From the NCBI GenBank assembly GCA_022592435.1, contig JABYQS010000240.1, positions 1 through 47,877 of the forward strand: a stretch of 47,877 nt of DNA, given 5' to 3'. Within the stretch, counting starts at the first letter, position 1. Every line of letters begins with the position of its first letter. This DNA comes from Cerioporus squamosus. Lineage: Eukaryota; Basidiomycota; Agaricomycetes; Polyporales; Polyporaceae. The position numbers and the translations under genes are program-made. The notes under the pieces are model-generated. The model was not told where the DNA came from, did no database searches, and worked only from the letters and a program-made list of their open reading frames with translations. Shown here piece after piece: positions 1-11,131 of the stretch.

Positions 1-111
1 CCTGGTCTATGCTTCCCTCACAGCCCTCGTTATATCCACGCGTACTCTACCCTGCCTGACAATCTCTTCGCAATTAATCTGGTGCATATCGGGACCCCTG
101 CCGTCCCATAG

Positions 112-925
112 CATGGTCGGTATCCCTGAACCCAAGAGGAGGAACGTATGCATCGACAGGTGGCTCCGGTAACGTCACAATTCATTCCGCGGAAACCCCA
201 CGTTCGGCGAACGGCGCGCAACGCTCACCAGTGGTCGCAGCAAGTTTGGGATGTTCTGCAAACATGTGGGTCATTCGCAGACTTGAGTTGGTGTCTCTAT
301 TCGCTTCCCCTACTCTGCAACCCCTCCCTTGCCGTTGTATGCAGATAGACTCACGGCTTCTCGCTTTTACTCATTAGAGTCCGGACGGATCGCGAGTAGC
401 CATGTCCTCGGACGCGGGACAAATATTCGTCTTCGACATCGCATCTTCCTCTATCCAAGCCGCATATAGCTCCCACGCAATGGCCGTGCGATCTCTTGCA
501 TGGTCCGCAGACTCGAACGTACGTCCATGAACTTCCGCGACGTGCTGCAAATCATCTGACCTCACCTACCAGCTGCTCTCTTGTCGGCCTCGGAAGACAA
601 GCGGTTGATCTTGCACGACGTCCGCACCTCGCCCTCGGGAAAGGCTGGCTCTGGCGCCGTTGCGACGTTCAGCGGACACTCGTCCTGGGTCCTAAGCACG
701 GACATCTCGCCAGATGGCCGTCTCGCTGTCTCGGGCTCGGCGGACAAGACAACGAAGGTGTGGGATATTGGTGCGCGGGCTGCGGTATCGACGGTGCAGG
801 ATCAGGGCGAGGTCTGGTCGGTCTCGTGGAGACCAAAACCCCCGGCACACGGAACAGCGGGCGCGTACGTGACTGGAGGCGAGGATGGTCTTGTAAGATG
901 GTGGAGGAGTGCTGGTGCCGGTTGA
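112..925 (+). CDS. SKI8: Ski8/WDR61-like WD40 repeat protein, 3' part
   Basis: WD40 beta-propeller protein. In fungi Ski8 is a subunit of the Ski complex, which feeds mRNA to the cytoplasmic exosome, and it also has meiotic roles. Three exons can be read: 112-265, 378 to about 520, and 573-925, ending in TGA. The first encodes AWSVSLNPRGGTYASTGGSG, the second SPDGSRVAMSSDAGQIFVFD, and the third a WD repeat with SASEDKRLILHDV, then GSADKTTKVWD and a closing GLVRWWRS blade. The order and spacing match Ski8, not a generic WD40 protein. The N-terminal blades lie before the window or in unresolved exons in bases 1-111. The frame breaks at about 195-205: GTYASTGG is in one frame and FGERRATL continues in another, with no GT-AG pair between them. 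One more C in the CCCC run restores the frame. I read this as a sequence error, though a true frameshift is possible. Confidence 0.8.
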
Positions 926-1077
926 ACATGTTGCTGCCGTTGTATTATATGCTTTTTGTTCCTCTTAGACTTGAGGACACATCGATGCTCCCAAGTCTTT
1001 CTTGCCCTTTCTTGCCCCAAAGTAGCTTAGGCGCTGAGTAGTGCACGGTTGTGCGCCCACTTTACACTTGGTTCGTC

Positions 1078-1096
1078 ACCACCACCACCACCACCA
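1078..1096. repeat. (ACC)n microsatellite
   Basis: Six perfect ACC units in the roughly 195-bp gap between the Ski8-like stop and the next start codon, so about 25 bp upstream of the ATG at 1120. It lies in the presumed 5' leader or promoter of the downstream gene. Confidence 0.8.
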
Positions 1097-1119
1097 GGGT
1101 TCCTCTAAGCAACTTCGAT

Positions 1120-3131
1120 ATGGCAGGAAACACAACTAACAACACGAAAATGTTGCGACAATCGTTACGGCTGGAGGACGATGAGCTTGATGAGGTACGT
1201 ATGTCTTTGGAACAATGTGTGGCGTTTAATTGATCCAGTACGCCAGGACCTCGGCATCGCGCTGACGAGTCTCATAACTACAGCAGTGCACGATAAGGAA
1301 CCCAAGCGGCCCCTCAATGACATAGTTGAAGCCCTGAAACAGGGTGGAAGCGCGTCTTCTCTGGTGGATAACTACGTACGGGTACTGCAGTTAAGGCGCT
1401 GAATACATTGCAGGAACCTCTTACGATCATCCCTATGGTAGTCGGGAGCCCAGAAGCCGGCGCTGAAGATCTTCTGGATCTGATGTTCAAGGAGTGCAGC
1501 GCGAAAGAGGTCGTCATGGCTGTGGAGGAGGTCATGGAAAGTCTCGATCGGCGTCTTCAACTGCGGGACGAAGAAGGCGAGGAGAACGTAGATCGATTGT
1601 CTTTCGCAAGGCAGCTCGCCCGCCTCGTTCGCGCGTACGAAATGGGTACATTCATTCAAGCATATTATCGTTCCCGCTGATGTGTAAATCCATCCACCCA
1701 GCTATACCGAGGTTACCAAAGTGGAAGAAATCGCCGAGGGAGACAGTAGAGTCACGTCTTACCGAGTTGGAGTCTCTTATTTCCCTTGTCAGCACACATG
1801 CTACTGCCGGGGACGACCGCGTGGTTATCTCAGCTGTGACCCATCTGGTCAACGCTTTGAAAGACGGAGCTGACGAGAAGACAAAGGTTGCCACCTTCTC
1901 TGCCTTGCACAGTCGCGACACTGACGACATTGTCTCAGGAACTGTTGCACCACCTCCTGGATGAGACCGTCTCCGCTTTTGCGAACTGGCTCAGGGAGAG
2001 AGTCGCGAAGAAGGCTTTCGCCGCTAACTTCTCCAGGTTAGTACTCCCGCAGGCTGGTGCCTCGAGCTCTCAAGGGCTTCTCACGGGTATATGGGTAATT
2101 GACCCTTTCACTTCGCGGCGACGGCCTCTTCTGATGTCAGTGATCTAGAGCGCACTCCGCTCTCTCGGCGTGGATGCGCGTTACTACGAATCTCGCCCTT
2201 CACTGGTATCCTTGGTCCTCCTGGCTCACGAACCCGCCTACACCTTTTCGATCCAGACGCTCACAGCGTTCTTCCCTATTGTGCTCTCATCCATCCAATC
2301 CAATGTCGCCCTAGATGAAGTTCTGTCCATCCTGCTATCCTTGCTGGCGCCCCTCCGATCGCAAACACCACGGCCCGAGCTCAGCGTTGACCTGATCATT
2401 CCGCTGGTCCATCTGCTGCCACATCTCGCTAGCAATCATTCGGACCCCGACATCAGACATTACACTTACCGTGTACTCTCGTTAGTCCTGGGCCTGTCGC
2501 CGTCACCCGTCCGCTTCCGCCTTCTGCACGACCTTCTTGGCGATAAGGAGGTCCCTCCGCAGATGCATGTTGCGGCTGTGGGCTTACTCAAAGAAGCGGT
2601 CCTTGAAGGGCTTGCCGCGAGGGACAAGAACATGTTTGCGTCTCCGCTCCTTCTCTCAACCTTCGGTCCTATCGTTTTGCGACCGGATCCTCCAGACCTT
2701 GACTCGGTCTCTCTGGACAACTTCCTGCATAGCGCCGAACCGCTGCGGATGGTCGAGTGCCTCGCCTTCTATTACACGCTGCTTCTGAGGGACGCTCAGA
2801 ACCAGGTGCGCTGCAGCTACCCGCCGTGATCTTGTGCTAAGCGTTGACTAACGTATCCGGATAGACGGGCGTTCGGGATGATGGGTCGCGAAAGGTTGTG
2901 CAACGCGAGCTGTTGCAGCCTCTTCGTCGACGTTTGGAAGCTTGGCAGAAAGGTCAGTCATAGAGTTGATGTATGTGAAGGCCGCGAATTTAGCTGAGTC
3001 GCGCCCCAGATCTGGCTGCCAGCACCGAGGAAGAGCATGACCACGACAGCACGCTGCAGCTAGGAATCCTAGACATGTGGCTTGAACGTGTCCAAGGTAC
3101 ACTCGACGATTTGAAGTCTGCGAAGTCATGA
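1120..3131 (+). CDS. Ybp1/glomulin-like helical-repeat protein
   Basis: A roughly 520-residue, all-helical protein in about eight exons. It starts MAGNTTNNTKMLRQ at 1120 and ends in SAKS at 3131. Introns I can place are 1195-1246, 1375-1411, about 1644-1697, 1887-1938, 2037-2150, about 2803-2863 and about 2941-3010, all GT-AG and frame-keeping. The protein is leucine-rich with amphipathic helices and acidic loops, such as DEEGEENVD. Near the C-terminus a motif NQ-TGVRDDGSRKV is followed by LLQPLRRRL, resembling the TGI(R/W)...PL element at the end of the YAP/Alf4/glomulin family. Yeast Ybp1 and Ybp2 act in oxidative-stress signalling to Yap1 and at kinetochores, and glomulin binds cullin-RING ligases. 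Which role applies here cannot be read from sequence. The call rests on helical pattern, length and the C-terminal motif. A different ARM/HEAT protein is the main alternative. Confidence 0.58.
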
Positions 3132-3780
3132 TGTCGTAGTAACCACGCGTCAAAGAGAGCTGCTGCTGCCTGTCACCTCCGATGCCGCATGCGCCTCGCT
3201 CTCCACCCGACGTTCCCGAGGCGCGGGAAGTTTTGCCGCCGTAACACCACGAAAGAAAAATCGTGCGCTCGGGGCTCCTCAGACTGCCTCATGGTTACTC
3301 TTGAAGCTCAAACCGTCTGCTCAGGTTCTATCCGTACAGAACCCTGAGAACCGGGCGTCTTTCGACTGAGACCATATGGGTCACAGTGTACTGACTGTAA
3401 ACCGTTTACAGTAGCTAGTCCTTTCTCGAAAGCCCAAGGTTGGAGTGTTCAATTCTTTCCCTATGTGAGTCACGTCATTCAATTTTCATTTATCAGCAGC
3501 GCTGTCTATCGCCGGGACGAAAGACGCACCCACCACTCGCAAAGCACCACTGCGGTTATGTGGCCTGTTCGGTAGGAACGCAGGAAGGGCCGAGCTGCAT
3601 GCTCGGGAATGGTGACAGGTGAGCTGCGATATCCGGATAACGTGCTCCGCTCGTGCTCGGGACGGCTGCACCGTCTTCGTCTTTGCGGCGATCTCTTAAG
3701 AGGTCCCCATCCTCCCATTCGCTTTCACGAAGAGATTCGTCCTTGACTCTCGACATCACCTATCCACACACCTCCGTATC
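3132..3780. other. Intergenic region, 649 bp
   Basis: No convincing gene on either strand. Short open frames here have no conserved motif and no sensible splice partners. It probably holds the 3' end of the Ybp1/glomulin-like gene and the promoter of the membrane-protein gene starting at 3781. Confidence 0.5.
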
Positions 3781-5256
3781 ATGGCTCCTAAGCATATCTC
3801 AATACCTCAGAATCTCGACTCTACCATCGGGACTGCTAATATGGTTGGCGTTATTCTGTCCACCATCACCTATGGTGCGGAATCTGTTCCATATGTGAGA
3901 TGCTGATTGTCAATACTGGCGAACAGGAGTCCACCTCACGCTCTATACTTTCCTGATACGCCTTTACGTCGATCGTTCGCCGTACGTCGTGAGGTCAAGG
4001 CGACCGCCGAGGCCGGGTTGGTTCCCTATAACCTATGCAACGGTTCTGTTCATCCTCGCAACCGCCGGTCTTTGCCTTCAAGCATGGGTGAATCACGACG
4101 CTTTCTTCAATCACCGAAGCTTTCCGGGTGGTCCGCTTGCTTATATGGTCGAGATGGCAGAACGGCCAGGCAATATCGCCGTGACAGCAGTGTAAGCGGC
4201 CTTGACCAATCCCTTGGTCTCCTTGCTCACGTTAACGACAGATACGTTGTGTTGAATTGGTTTGCTGATGGAATGCTGGTCAGTACGACTCTCAGTTCCA
4301 GGAGAGGTCAGCAAACTCACGGCAACCTTGTACCCGGATAGTTCTATCGGTTCATCGTTCTCTTCCGGTTCTCGAGGTGTATTGTGGTGGTCGCGGTCTT
4401 GGTACTGACCTCCCTCGTTGGTACGTGCACCAACTTTACCGTTCTATGACCTACATTATGACCCAATCTATCCAGTCCTTGGGACTGTTTCAATGCGCAA
4501 CATCAGCTTGCTCAGTATCAACTTGTGGACGGACCGTAGCACAGCGCTCTCCTTGGCCTACCTGGCCCTCTCGCTCTCGATCAACGTCACTCTCACAATC
4601 GCGATTGTCTCTCGTCTGGTATACTTCCGTCGCCGTCTGCCCAGAATGATCGATGACGTATCGATCCGAAGTGTGTACACTTCCGTGGTTGCGATGTTCG
4701 TGGAGAGCGCGTCGTTGTACACTGTAGTTGCGTTCGCGTGCATCATTGCCTGTGGTGTGGACAGCCCAGTGCAGAACGCGCTGCTTCCCATGTTGGGGCA
4801 ATTGCAGGTACGCAATCCGTATGACATATCTCCTCGACTGCGCGGTGAACACGTACCTGACAGGCGATACCTCCTCTCCTCATTGCCATCCGTGTCTTGG
4901 AATACCGCGTCATTACCCCAGAAGCCTTCCCTCCCTCGACGCCCTCTGCGATCATATTCAAAACTCCGCTTAGTTCGGTGGCGCAAGTCGACGAGCGGAT
5001 ACCACCTCCTTACATCAAAACGCCCAGCCCTTGCCTGTGTCGGGACTCAATATCAATCGAGACCGTTGGGAAACGTTCTCTGGATGCCAGTTCCGTGACC
5101 CTTGGCAAGTCACGCCGGTCTTATCCTTACCCTTTCGATTCCATGTCCCGATCTACGGAAGTATTGGTTGATGCCCCCTCTGACGATTCGAACGATTGGG
5201 ACTTCGTGGAGTGGTTCAAGAGCGATGACGGTTGTAAGCTGGGAGACATGCTTTGA
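3781..5256 (+). CDS. Seven-transmembrane fungal membrane protein
   Basis: A predicted plasma- or organelle-membrane protein of a family that is strongly expanded in Agaricomycetes. Its function is not established. Translation starts MAPKHISIPQNLDSTIGTAN at 3781. Six introns can be placed by GT-AG and frame. Seven hydrophobic segments follow: MVGVILSTITYGVHLTLY; ITYATVLFILATAGLCL; a helix around YVVLNWFADGML; FSRCIVVVAVLVLTSLVV; LAYLALSLSINVTLTIAIV; a helix around SVYTSVVAMFVESASLYTV; and VQNALLPMLGQLQ-AIPPLL. The tail is long, polar and acidic and ends DWDFVEWFKSDDGC...GDML. The SVYTSVVAMFVESASLYTV pattern is typical of these proteins. It resembles the DUF6533-type proteins elsewhere in the window in overall plan but lacks their N-terminal EVxxxW motif, so I treat it as a separate family. 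A receptor role is only inference. Confidence 0.78.
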
Positions 5257-5494
5257 CGCACTCCGTTGCCAGATGGGCCCGACCTATGGTGCCTCCTGCA
5301 GGCGCAGCGTCGTCACCCCGAAACCTCAGATTCGCGGGCGATATCTTATACATACTACTGTCCGAGACAAGGACATCGAACCTTTCAAGTTGTATCGATT
5401 AGCAGCACACCGCACTGTATATAGACCGGATTGTTACTCACCATCCTACATATGCTACCGCAAATCCAGTAGACACTGGCGTTCGCTTTGCAAA

Positions 5495-8113
5495 CTATAC
5501 GGAGGTCTTGTTTCCGCCAAACACGTTCTGGTACCACTCGATCTCCCTTTCCAGAGCCTCCTGTACGGTCTTCGCCTGCCTCCACCCATGTCCCTCTCCC
5601 TCGAAGATACGCAACTCGGCACGTCCCCCGTGCTTTTTGATGGTCTCCAGCATGGCCACGGCCTGATCCACAGGAACGACCGTATCCTCTGCGCCCTGGA
5701 GAATCTTCACAGGTTCCGTAAGGATATAGGCTCAGAGAACGTAAGTCGCACGACGTACCAGTAATGGCGACTTGATATTGGCAGCCTTCGATATGGGGGA
5801 CCGCTCCCACCACAGTTCTGGGTCAGTTTCGGGCGTCCCGCCGACGTACTTGAGCAGGTAATGACTCTCGAACTTGTGCAAAGCCTCCTGTAGAGTACGG
5901 AGGTCCGAAACGCCAAACATCGACACCCCTGCCGCGAAGAAGTCGGGCACATTCGCGAGCGCCGCGAAAGTCGTGAATCCGCCTGCGCTGCCCCCACGGA
6001 TGACAGCCCGAGACGCGTCAAGGATGCCGAGCTTGCCAAGTTGCTTGACAACCTCTACGGAGTCGTCGATATCCACGATACCCCAATTTCCAAGCAGGCG
6101 TTCTCTGTGCGTATCGTTCAGGACGAAGTGTAAGTCGCTTCCTGCTTAGACGTACCTGTAAGCCACCCCGTAAGCCATTGAACCGCCGTAATTCACACTT
6201 AGCCTGTGCGGGAGGCCGTTGATTAGTTGTACAATGTCCATAGTGAACCGACTCACCATCCGAACCCTCTGCTGGTGAACAGTTGCGTCTCCCAATCGAG
6301 CCCTTGCCAGACCATATGCGTCGGCCCACCGTGCACATTCACAACTACAGGCGGCAGTTCCCCGGGAAGACCACCAGCATATTCGGGGTTGGTGGGAGGC
6401 CAGTAGATCATATGTATCGGCTCTCCAGTGGTAGGATGCTTCAAGGTGTAAGCCGTCGGCAGGGAGATGTACTCGGTGGGGACATGATCATTCCAGGAGT
6501 CAGGACGGACAACGGCGTTCAGCTCGTAGCTGCGCTCGTCAAGGGCGGCGCCGGGTGTTCGCGGCTTGATCGACAGGCTCCATAACGTTGAGGGAAGGGT
6601 GTCTGTCCGCGCGAGGAATACAACCTGCCCGTCTGCGACGCGACGGACGTAGTTGACATAGGCGAGTGAAGTGTTCAGTTCCTGGATCGTCCCGTCTGAG
6701 ATCGTGATGACATAGAATTGGGTACGAGCGTCGCGGAAGGAGGTACTGATGATGTGGTCCTCGTCCAGAACCGCATTGTGCGACATAGTAACTGCAGAGA
6801 TGAACGGTTGGTTAGTTCACAAGAATGATGCAGACCACTCACACCACCACGTCGCCTCGCCAAAGTCTTCCTCAATCACCGAAGACAGGAGAGGGCGGGC
6901 CTTGCCTGTAGGCACGTCGTAGATCCAAGGGTTGATATAGCCGTCCACGTCGTTCGTGAACATGAAGGAGGTCGCATTGACCCAGTTGGGTTCTCCGAGA
7001 GCTATCTCTTCCTCGTTCCCTAGAATGGGCCGGACATTTGAGGTTAAAAGCGTGATGATCTCTCCCGAGTCATCGAATACGGGCTCGACGTCTGCTAGCC
7101 AGATCTCGCTTGACTCCCAAGACATATAGGGATGATACCTATCGCATGGGGTAGCACAAGTCCACGTCAGTCTCAGTTTCTCAGTGGGGATATATCGCAC
7201 AGACGCACCACGCCCTGACGATAAAGTGCTTGCCATCGGGGCTGAACCGTGGGCTATCGAAGAACGCCGGCCATCCCGGGCCACTGCCCGGTCCAGGTTG
7301 TACTGCGTCGCCGCTAGCACTGCGGACGAGGCCGGTCTCCGTGTCGATGAGGACAGGTAGGTTCACAATAAAGCCGTCCATGCTATGATCTTCCCTAATC
7401 GCCCCGATGAAACGCGGATACACTGGGTGTACAGCGAAGTCCGCAAATCGCCACTGGGGGCGCGCTACACTCAGAGTTATCATCATCTCAAGACGCGATG
7501 CACAGATGATCACGCCCTACCTGAAGTCACCGCCTGAGGGGCCTCTCCGGGTACTCCGGGTACGACCCGATAGACACGGTTGTCCGGGAGGTTCGAGAAG
7601 TACACGGTGCCATTGTGGGCGACAGCATGCCCACCGCCATATTCGTGAACCATGGTCCGGGCATCCCAAGGTCCGTCGAAGACCTTATCAAACACAGACA
7701 CCTTGCGCAGTATGTTCCTGCCACCTACGCGGAGTCTCTTCATGAACAGAGTCTGCAATTTGTGGAGAGACATTACGCACCTTCCGTAGATCTTCTTTCA
7801 GTGTAGTATACTTCGCCATTAACCGGGTCGACGAACACGTCCTCGATGGCGTTTCCCTGCAGAGACGGCGCAGTGCCGGTTAGCAAGGACTATCATGCCA
7901 ACGTAGAGGCTGTGGTGATACCTGACCGACCAGCCATTCAGGGCTGAGCGGCGAGTCCCAGAACCCGTAAGGTTGACGCTGCGGTGCGGAGTGCGCGTGC
8001 ATTCCGAACGTCGCCTGCTTCTGCACCTCGTCATCCCACGGGCTGCCAGGACTGCCTATTGCTACGACTACATGCAGGGCGAGGAGGACAAGCTCGTAAA
8101 CCCGGAGATGCAT
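5495..8113 (-). CDS. S9 family serine peptidase (prolyl oligopeptidase/acylaminoacyl-peptidase type)
   Basis: Serine peptidase with an N-terminal beta-propeller and a C-terminal alpha/beta-hydrolase domain, expected to cleave short peptides. The catalytic triad is visible: Ser in RGGSAGG (codon near 5989), Asp in QGAEDTVVP (near 5686) and His in GEGHGW (near 5590). The domain begins at PPVVVNVHGGPTHMVWQGLD. Upstream are propeller-type segments such as YGFWDSPLSPEWLVG, ARTMVHEYGGGHAVAH and FVNDVDGYINPWIYDVP-like text. Many short introns interrupt it. One of 59 nt (7753-7811) joins VFVDPVNGE to TLFMKRLRVGGRN, which removes an apparent frame break. The ATG at 8113 gives a hydrophobic leader (LVLLALHVVVAIG) that looks like a signal peptide. 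A later Met before HAHSAPQRQPYG would give a cytosolic protein like most relatives. Acyl-aminoacyl versus dipeptidyl specificity cannot be decided. Confidence 0.85.
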
Positions 8114-8472
8114 GATTGCGACACACTTGTGAGAGAGCGATAAGTTGAACGTGGCGAAGTCGAAAGTGTTTCGTTTTGACACAGGTGACAGGACCCGGAA
8201 GCCTCGGCCAACGACGGCTCAGTGAGTCAAGTGGTATTTGAGAGGCCAACACCCGTCGAGCGCTCTAGCTGTATACCGCGTGGACACTGCGGACCACTTC
8301 GGTCAAGGGACGATGCGCTTGAGTACCCACGCTGCCGCGGCCGCGTGCATAGAATTCAGAGACAGGTAAGTGAGTTTCGTAATCGCGCGGTGGATCACGG
8401 AAGGGCATTCTGCAACGAGATGCGTCTCCCCAATGTCTATTGCCATAAGTTGACCAAATGAGAACAAAACGC
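8114..8472. other. Intergenic region between two minus-strand genes
   Basis: About 360 bp separating the peptidase start from the permease stop. I see no coding signal. It should carry the permease 3' end and the peptidase promoter. Confidence 0.5.
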
Positions 8473-10501
8473 TTACACCAACGGTCGAAACCTCAACTCC
8501 AGGTATCTCAGCGGGACATAGAACAGCCCCGCCGCGGCAAACGCCAGCTCAAACCCAATATCCCCCGTCTTCTCCGCGATCGGGCCGACGAACCACACTT
8601 GGTCCATGCTCGGCACAATTAGCCCACACGCCAGCAAGCACGCCCCAAGCGCTGCGAGCCCGGTCGGGAGGCGGCGGTAGTTGTCCCAGTAGCGCAGGTC
8701 GTACGTGGAGAAGTCGCCGCGGCGAATGAGGAGGTGCTCGACGAGGACAATCGCGCCGAACGCGCTCGCCCAGTAGCCAATGAGCCCGAGGAAGTTCGTG
8801 AGCGTGTCGTAAAACTTGTGTGCACCGACGATCGAGATAGGGATTAAACTAGGAACAGGGGACGGGACGGGGTTAGGCAGCCGTCTCGGACAAAGGTGAG
8901 ATAAGGGCTTACATGGCCGTCGCGAGAATCGAGAACATGTAGCGTGGGATGACCGCGAAAGGAGGGATGAAGACCTGGAAGCTCAGGCTGAACGAGTAGA
9001 ACGTGGGCGCGATGTTCGCGGTGACGCTCAGTGCCATGAGCACGGTCAAGAATTTTCCGAAGTTCCCAGTCGGTTGCAACGTTGCTTCGACAAGGCCACC
9101 GACATTACCGTCTGCGTAGCCTGTCTCCCATGCCGGCACGAACGGTGCCGATAAGACTACCGCTGCACCAAGACATTGGATGAGAATCTGCATGATAGTC
9201 ATCAGTAATGCATGGGCTCTGGGGATGGCTCAGAAGGTTACGCACGATAGGGATGTTGAATCCGAGGTATGAATACCAAAAAATCTTCCAGCTTGACACG
9301 GAGTGGTGATAGTAGATGGTGAAGTCGGAGCTCAAGGAGCAATACGTGATCACAAAGCCAGCAATAGTAGCACCGAACGACAGAATTGCTGGTGCAGTGG
9401 CGGGCTCGGCCGGAGGTGGATTGGTTAGGTGTTTCCCTCCAACACCAAGGAGCACGAGATAGACAATCAGGACGGGTATCCACGCCAGACGTTCGTACCT
9501 GCACCCACATGAGAAGGCTGACGAGGCAGACAGTCTGGAATGACGACGTACCAGCTGAGAACACGAAAACCGCAGAAGGAAATCTGTCAACGAGATCAGG
9601 ATGCAGCAACTTGAAGCATAGATCAGTGGACCTCACCAATAGCGATAGCACAGCGATGATAACAATTCCGACGCTGTCCGGATGTATCAGTCACTAAGGA
9701 CGTAAACGCATGCAGATGACGGAGTGACATACCTCCAGCTTAAGTGGCCGTCGGAGATACTGGACAAGGTTTGCCCGCCAAGGATACAGTTCAGAATACA
9801 AAAGCCCATCATGGAACACAGATTGAGTACGGCAGGAATGATGACTCCGAAGTACCTGAATGACCGAGTGAGCATGTAGCAAGGGCGTCATGCGCATCCC
9901 TACCTACCCAAAGCTGTATCGGGCTTGGCACATTTGCCGTAAACCAAGTTTAGGCCCCATGTTGCACTGAGAACGTGCACAATGAGTTTCAAGCCCCTGC
10001 GGATGGCTGGAGGATACTACTCACAGGTAGGAAGGAAGAGCGCTGCATAGCAAGTTGAAGAAGAGGATCACCAAGCACGAGTCTCGGAGGCCCAAACCAA
10101 AGATTACAGGACCGAGCGTTCCAGCAGAGAATCTGGGGCAGGTCTATGTTCACCTTGGGTAGGCACATGTCTGTGAGGACGACTCACGATAGGATGTTGA
10201 AGTTGAAGGACAGCCAGATGAAGAAAATTTTGTAGTAGTGGGTATCGACCCGTTCCCTCTGGGTTACAGGAGTTATACCTACGCGAGAGACGATGTCAGC
10301 GATGAGGTATCAGACCGACGCAGATCACGCACCTCTTGTCTCAAGTCCCAACTCCAATAGCTTCCTTGTCCATCTGTGGGAGTAGTGCCAGTCCTTTGTG
10401 GCGTACGAGAGTTCATGCGACGATGCGGCATCCTGCTCGATGTCGACGTGAGGCTCGACGACCTTGCTCTCGTCGGCTATACGCGACTTCTCTGTGATCA
10501 T
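8473..10501 (-). CDS. NCS1-family purine-cytosine permease (Fcy2-like)
   Basis: Plasma-membrane proton symporter for purines and cytosine, of the nucleobase:cation symporter-1 family and Fcy2/FcyB branch. It reads from MITEKSRIADESKVVEPHVD at 10501, an acidic cytosolic N-terminus, to LRYLELRFRPLV at 8473, roughly 500 residues in many small exons. Diagnostic stretches are the YYKIFFIWLSFNFNIL helix, SAGTLGPVIFGLGLRDS, GFCILNCILGGQTLSSISD, WYERLAWIPVLIVYLVLLG, FVITYCSLSSDFTIYYHHS and LTVLMALSVTANIAPTFYS. The GTLGP and ARYSFG...NLCSMMGF blocks are hallmarks of fungal purine-cytosine permeases and separate it from uracil/allantoin carriers. Twelve transmembrane helices are expected for the family, and most can be seen. 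Introns of 45-70 nt between helix blocks all fit GT-AG. The gene lies head-to-head with the Mob4-like gene across about 630 bp. I am confident of the family but not of the exact substrate. Confidence 0.9.
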
Positions 10502-11131
10502 CGGAAGGAGGATGCTGACCGAGTCAAAGAAGCACAGGTGAAGATAGGGCAAGGATGCAAAGGTCTTAGGTCGAGGATAATCTGGGCAGTGGGCCGGGGT
10601 GCCGTACGGAACAGAGCGTCAACTCTACTTAAGCCACACACCTATATTTTCCTAGTCATCTCCACTCAAACCGCGGCTCCCACTGCAGAGGAAGCTTGGC
10701 TGAACATTGGACGTTCCAAGACGGGAGGGGCCAAGCGGAGGAAAGAAAACGCGGGACGTCCAAAATCTTGCACAGGATGCCGCGGAAAGCGCCATTTCCG
10801 AGATCGTGATCGAGCAGTCTGACAAACGCTTACAAGTATCAGAGTGGGGGTGTAGCAACGCTGCCGGCGGGTGTGTATACTGATTGTGCGTCTGCGAGAC
10901 GTACAGTATCCTCGAGGTCGGAGGAAGAGAAGCGAAGTCAGTGCTTGACATCAATTAGTATGCTGGTTTGCTGCGGTAAGTCACACTTATCCCACCTATA
11001 GCGGCTTATCAATGGCGGGGTGATGTCCGAAAAGGCAGGTTGTTCCCACAGCTTGACGCGTCGACGCCGACCGCGACGTGCTTGCGACTCCGAGGTCGCA
11101 GCCATCGTCGGTGAGCACGTCTGCCCCAGCC
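10502..11131. other. Divergent intergenic region, 630 bp
   Basis: Shared upstream region of the permease (-) and the Mob4-like gene (+). It contains an AT-richer patch around 10620-10660. No gene or clear operator could be identified. An open frame runs into the Mob4-like ATG from 11078, so a longer N-terminus is possible. Confidence 0.5.

Noticed and set aside
7773..7800. A 28-nt intron in the S9 peptidase, or a frameshift there
   Set aside because: A standard 59-nt GT-AG intron (7753-7811) joins the exons in frame and gives better family text, so neither is needed.
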